Source of the DNA: an uncultured Alphaproteobacteria bacterium
Lineage (GTDB): Bacteria > Pseudomonadota > Alphaproteobacteria > Methylaequorales > Methylaequoraceae
Assembly: GCA_902537615.1 (NCBI GenBank)
Contig: CACBBU010000007.1
Location: 1-64,000 of the forward strand
Reading direction: 5' to 3'
DNA length: 64,000 bases
Shown: piece after piece, positions 62,134 to 64,000 of the stretch
Position numbering within the stretch: position 1 is the first letter of the stretch
How the letters are laid out: each line of letters opens with the position of its first letter
Notes under the pieces: model-generated
Database searches by the model: none
What the model saw: only the letters and a program-made list of their open reading frames with translations
Told to the model about the DNA's origin: nothing
Made by a program: the position numbers and the translations under genes

Positions 62134-63016
62134 TACTATATTGAAAAGAAATTTTTTTTTACTCTTTTTAATGTTAATGGTTAGTAGTTGTTCAGAAACG
62201 ACTTTTTTAATTAATTCTGCTAAAAGAATAGGTACTTGGGGAGATAATCCAACATATAAAGTAGGAAACCCATATAAAATAAATGGTAAATGGTATTATC
62301 CAGCAATTAATTATGAGTATGATGAAGTTGGGTATGCTTCTTGGTATGGTCCAGGTTTTCATGGAAAAAAAACTGCTAATGGAGAAATCTTCAATCAAAA
62401 TAAAATTTCTGCTGCTCACAGAACCTTACCACTTCCGTCCATTGTAAAGATAACTAATTTAGAAAATGGTAAAATACTTCCTTTTGTGAGAGTTAATGAT
62501 AGAGGTCCATTTGCTAGAAACAGAATAATAGATTTATCAAAGGAAGCAGCAAAAGAACTAGGTTTTGTGAATAAAGGTGTTACAAAGGTTAGAGTTGAGA
62601 TACTTGAAGACGAGTCCAGAAAGTTTGCAAACGATTTAATTCAAAATAAAAATATAGCTAAATCAGCTAAAGTTCAGAACATTGAGAAAAAAAATATAAC
62701 TTCACCTGTAAAAGAAGTTAAAAATGAAGATAAAGAAAATAAAATAAAAAAAGTTAACGATGAAACTAATGAAAATTTTGTTTTAAAGGACAATAAGATA
62801 GCTATTCAAGTTGGTGCATTTACAGACCACAGAAACGCAAAATCACTTATTGACAAACTTTCAGAATTCAAGGCCTATATAAAAAGAGAGTTTATTGAAA
62901 ATAAATACATTTATAGAGTCAGAATAGGACCATTAAAAAACATTAGTTCAGCAAATGAATTACAAGAAAAACTTTTTGAACTTGGGTATACATCCTCACA
63001 TCTAGTAATGAATTAA
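62117..63016 (+). CDS. rlpA: RlpA-type septal lytic transglycosylase with SPOR domain
   Basis: This is a 299-residue lipoprotein. The signal ends in a lipobox (MVSSC), followed by the DPBB domain with GYASWYGPGFHGKKTANGE, ISAAHRTLPLP and VRVNDRGPFARNRIIDLS. A Lys/Glu-rich linker leads to a C-terminal SPOR domain (AIQVGAFTDHRNAKSLIDKL). It acts at the septum on naked glycan. A later TTG at 62141 is possible but the ATG at 62117 fits the overlap with mltB. Confidence 0.93.
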   Translation: MKLLNSTILKRNFFLLFLMLMVSSCSETTFLINSAKRIGTWGDNPTYKVGNPYKINGKWYYPAINYEYDEVGYASWYGPGFHGKKTANGEIFNQNKISAAHRTLPLPSIVKITNLENGKILPFVRVNDRGPFARNRIIDLSKEAAKELGFVNKGVTKVRVEILEDESRKFANDLIQNKNIAKSAKVQNIEKKNITSPVKEVKNEDKENKIKKVNDETNENFVLKDNKIAIQVGAFTDHRNAKSLIDKLSEFKAYIKREFIENKYIYRVRIGPLKNISSANELQEKLFELGYTSSHLVMN

Positions 63017-64000
63017 TGATGAAAAAAATCTTAGTTATTTTATTTTTAATTTTAAAAAATTCACACATTCAAGCAATTGAAACTCCAGCTAAGCAGGGTA
63101 TTCTTTATGATTACGAAACTAAGTCTATTCTTTTTGAGAAAAACGCTGATGAACTTATGTCACCCAGTTCCATGAGCAAAATAATGACAATTTATTACAT
63201 ATTTAGAAAAATTAAAGATGGAGAAATTTCCATTGATGATGAATTTGAAGTTAGTAAAAAAGCATGGAAAAAAGGTGGATCTAAAATGTTTGTCAATGTG
63301 AAATCAAAAGTGAGGGTAGAAGATTTGATAAGAGGAATAATTGTTCAATCAGGAAATGATGCTTGTATTGTTATAGCAGAGGGAATATCAGGTAGTGAGG
63401 AGATTTTTGCTGATGAATTAAATGATTTAGCTAATGAAATTGGTTTAGAGAATTCAAACTTTACGAACTCAACTGGATGGCCTGATAAAGATCATTTAAT
63501 GACTGTTAATGACCTACTTAAACTAACCATTAGGACAATTGAAGATTTTCCTGACTTATACAAATATTATTCTGAGAAAGAATTTACATATAATAATATT
63601 AAGCAGTTAAACAGGAACCCATTGCTTTTTAAAACTATAGGCTCAGATGGATTGAAAACTGGACATACATCTTTAGGCGGATTTGGCCTTGTAGCATCAG
63701 TAAAAAATAAAAACAGACGATTAATACTTGTTTTAAACGGTTTAAAATCTAGTGCCCAAAGGTCAAAAGAATCTGAAAGATTAATGAGAATTGGTTTTAA
63801 CCAATATAAAAGTATCAGAGTTGCAGATTCAGAAAAAGAGTTAGGGCAAATACCTATTTGGTCTGGGAAAAAAAAACAAGTTAGTTTTTATACTAAAGAT
63901 CAGATTTCTATAACTGTGCCAAAGAGTTTAATAAAAAAAATAAACTTTAAGATTAGATATCAGTCACCATTAATTGCACCAATCAAAGAGGATCAATACA
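63016..64000 (+). CDS. D-alanyl-D-alanine carboxypeptidase, 3' end missing
   Basis: This penicillin-binding-protein-5 type enzyme trims pentapeptides in the periplasm. It has a signal peptide (KKILVILFLILKNSHIQA), then SSMSK (SxxK, Ser at about 55), SGND (SxN) and KTGHT (KTG) in order, and a partial C-terminal domain. The frame runs through the window end, so the membrane anchor is not visible. ATG at 63016 overlaps the rlpA stop by one base. A second ATG follows at 63019. The cluster mltB-rlpA-carboxypeptidase is typical for alphaproteobacteria. Confidence 0.93.
   Translation, partial: MMKKILVILFLILKNSHIQAIETPAKQGILYDYETKSILFEKNADELMSPSSMSKIMTIYYIFRKIKDGEISIDDEFEVSKKAWKKGGSKMFVNVKSKVRVEDLIRGIIVQSGNDACIVIAEGISGSEEIFADELNDLANEIGLENSNFTNSTGWPDKDHLMTVNDLLKLTIRTIEDFPDLYKYYSEKEFTYNNIKQLNRNPLLFKTIGSDGLKTGHTSLGGFGLVASVKNKNRRLILVLNGLKSSAQRSKESERLMRIGFNQYKSIRVADSEKELGQIPIWSGKKKQVSFYTKDQISITVPKSLIKKINFKIRYQSPLIAPIKEDQY

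Noticed and set aside
1-64000. CRISPR arrays, transposases, integrases, rRNA genes and a replication origin were looked for.
   Set aside because: No regularly spaced repeat array, recombinase gene, rRNA sequence or DnaA-box cluster was recognised by eye.

Overview
This is an AT-rich, gene-dense chromosomal window from a bacterium that looks like a free-living, streamlined marine alphaproteobacterium of the SAR11 or HIMB59/AEGEAN-169 kind. The inference rests on three things. Gene order is typically alphaproteobacterial (xth-erpA-dgt-argS-SPOR-nagZ-scpA-scpB-tatABC-serS-pcm-nlpD and DUF815-yajC-secD-secF). Genes overlap or lie a few bases apart, and most arginine codons are AGA/AGG with runs of A and T everywhere. 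The exact lineage cannot be fixed by eye.

Positions 1-35.5 kb are conserved housekeeping DNA. They hold the 3' part of valS, an alpha/beta hydrolase, ilvD, xth, erpA, dgt, argS, a SPOR protein, nagZ, scpAB, tatABC (tatA is only 54 aa), serS, pcm, an NlpD-like amidase activator, yajC-secD-secF, uvrA, ssb, gyrA, coaD, a periplasmic cyclophilin, tRNA-Lys(TTT), recG, sdhE, mfd, an MFS-like permease and a Pin1-like parvulin. Together these cover translation, Fe-S and flavin maturation, protein export by Tat and Sec, envelope turnover, chromosome segregation and DNA repair.

Positions 35.5-53 kb are looser and richer in accessory genes. A 25-codon gene at 36036 encodes a PqqA-type precursor peptide for the cofactor PQQ, with its own ribosome binding site and terminator. 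A decayed, in-frame relative lies 1.3 kb further on. Next come coq7, a PD-(D/E)XK nuclease with two CxxC pairs, several small secreted proteins, a cupredoxin-like protein, a thermonuclease homologue, a B12-binding radical SAM enzyme and an ABC-2 exporter. Around 46-48 kb there is a frameshifted gene remnant and a three-gene operon of tiny proteins (54, 38 and 42 aa) with Shine-Dalgarno sites and a terminator. A divergent small membrane protein gene shares a control region with that operon, and this region contains a tandem repeat. A GIY-YIG plus RecQ pair with foreign-looking arginine codons sits beside tRNA-Thr(TGT), with a repeat-bearing gene remnant in between.

Positions 53-64 kb return to metabolic and envelope genes: panD, an SF2 helicase, an acetolactate-synthase-like/aldehyde dehydrogenase pair, yajQ, a methyltransferase, an FMN-dependent 2-hydroxyacid dehydrogenase, and the cluster mltB-type transglycosylase, rlpA, D,D-carboxypeptidase, which is cut by the window end.

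No CRISPR array, rRNA operon, transposase, integrase or replication origin was seen. The most interesting material is the orphan pqqA and its decayed twin, the microprotein operon at 46.6-47.2 kb, and the remnants, repeats and foreign genes between 45 and 52.5 kb.
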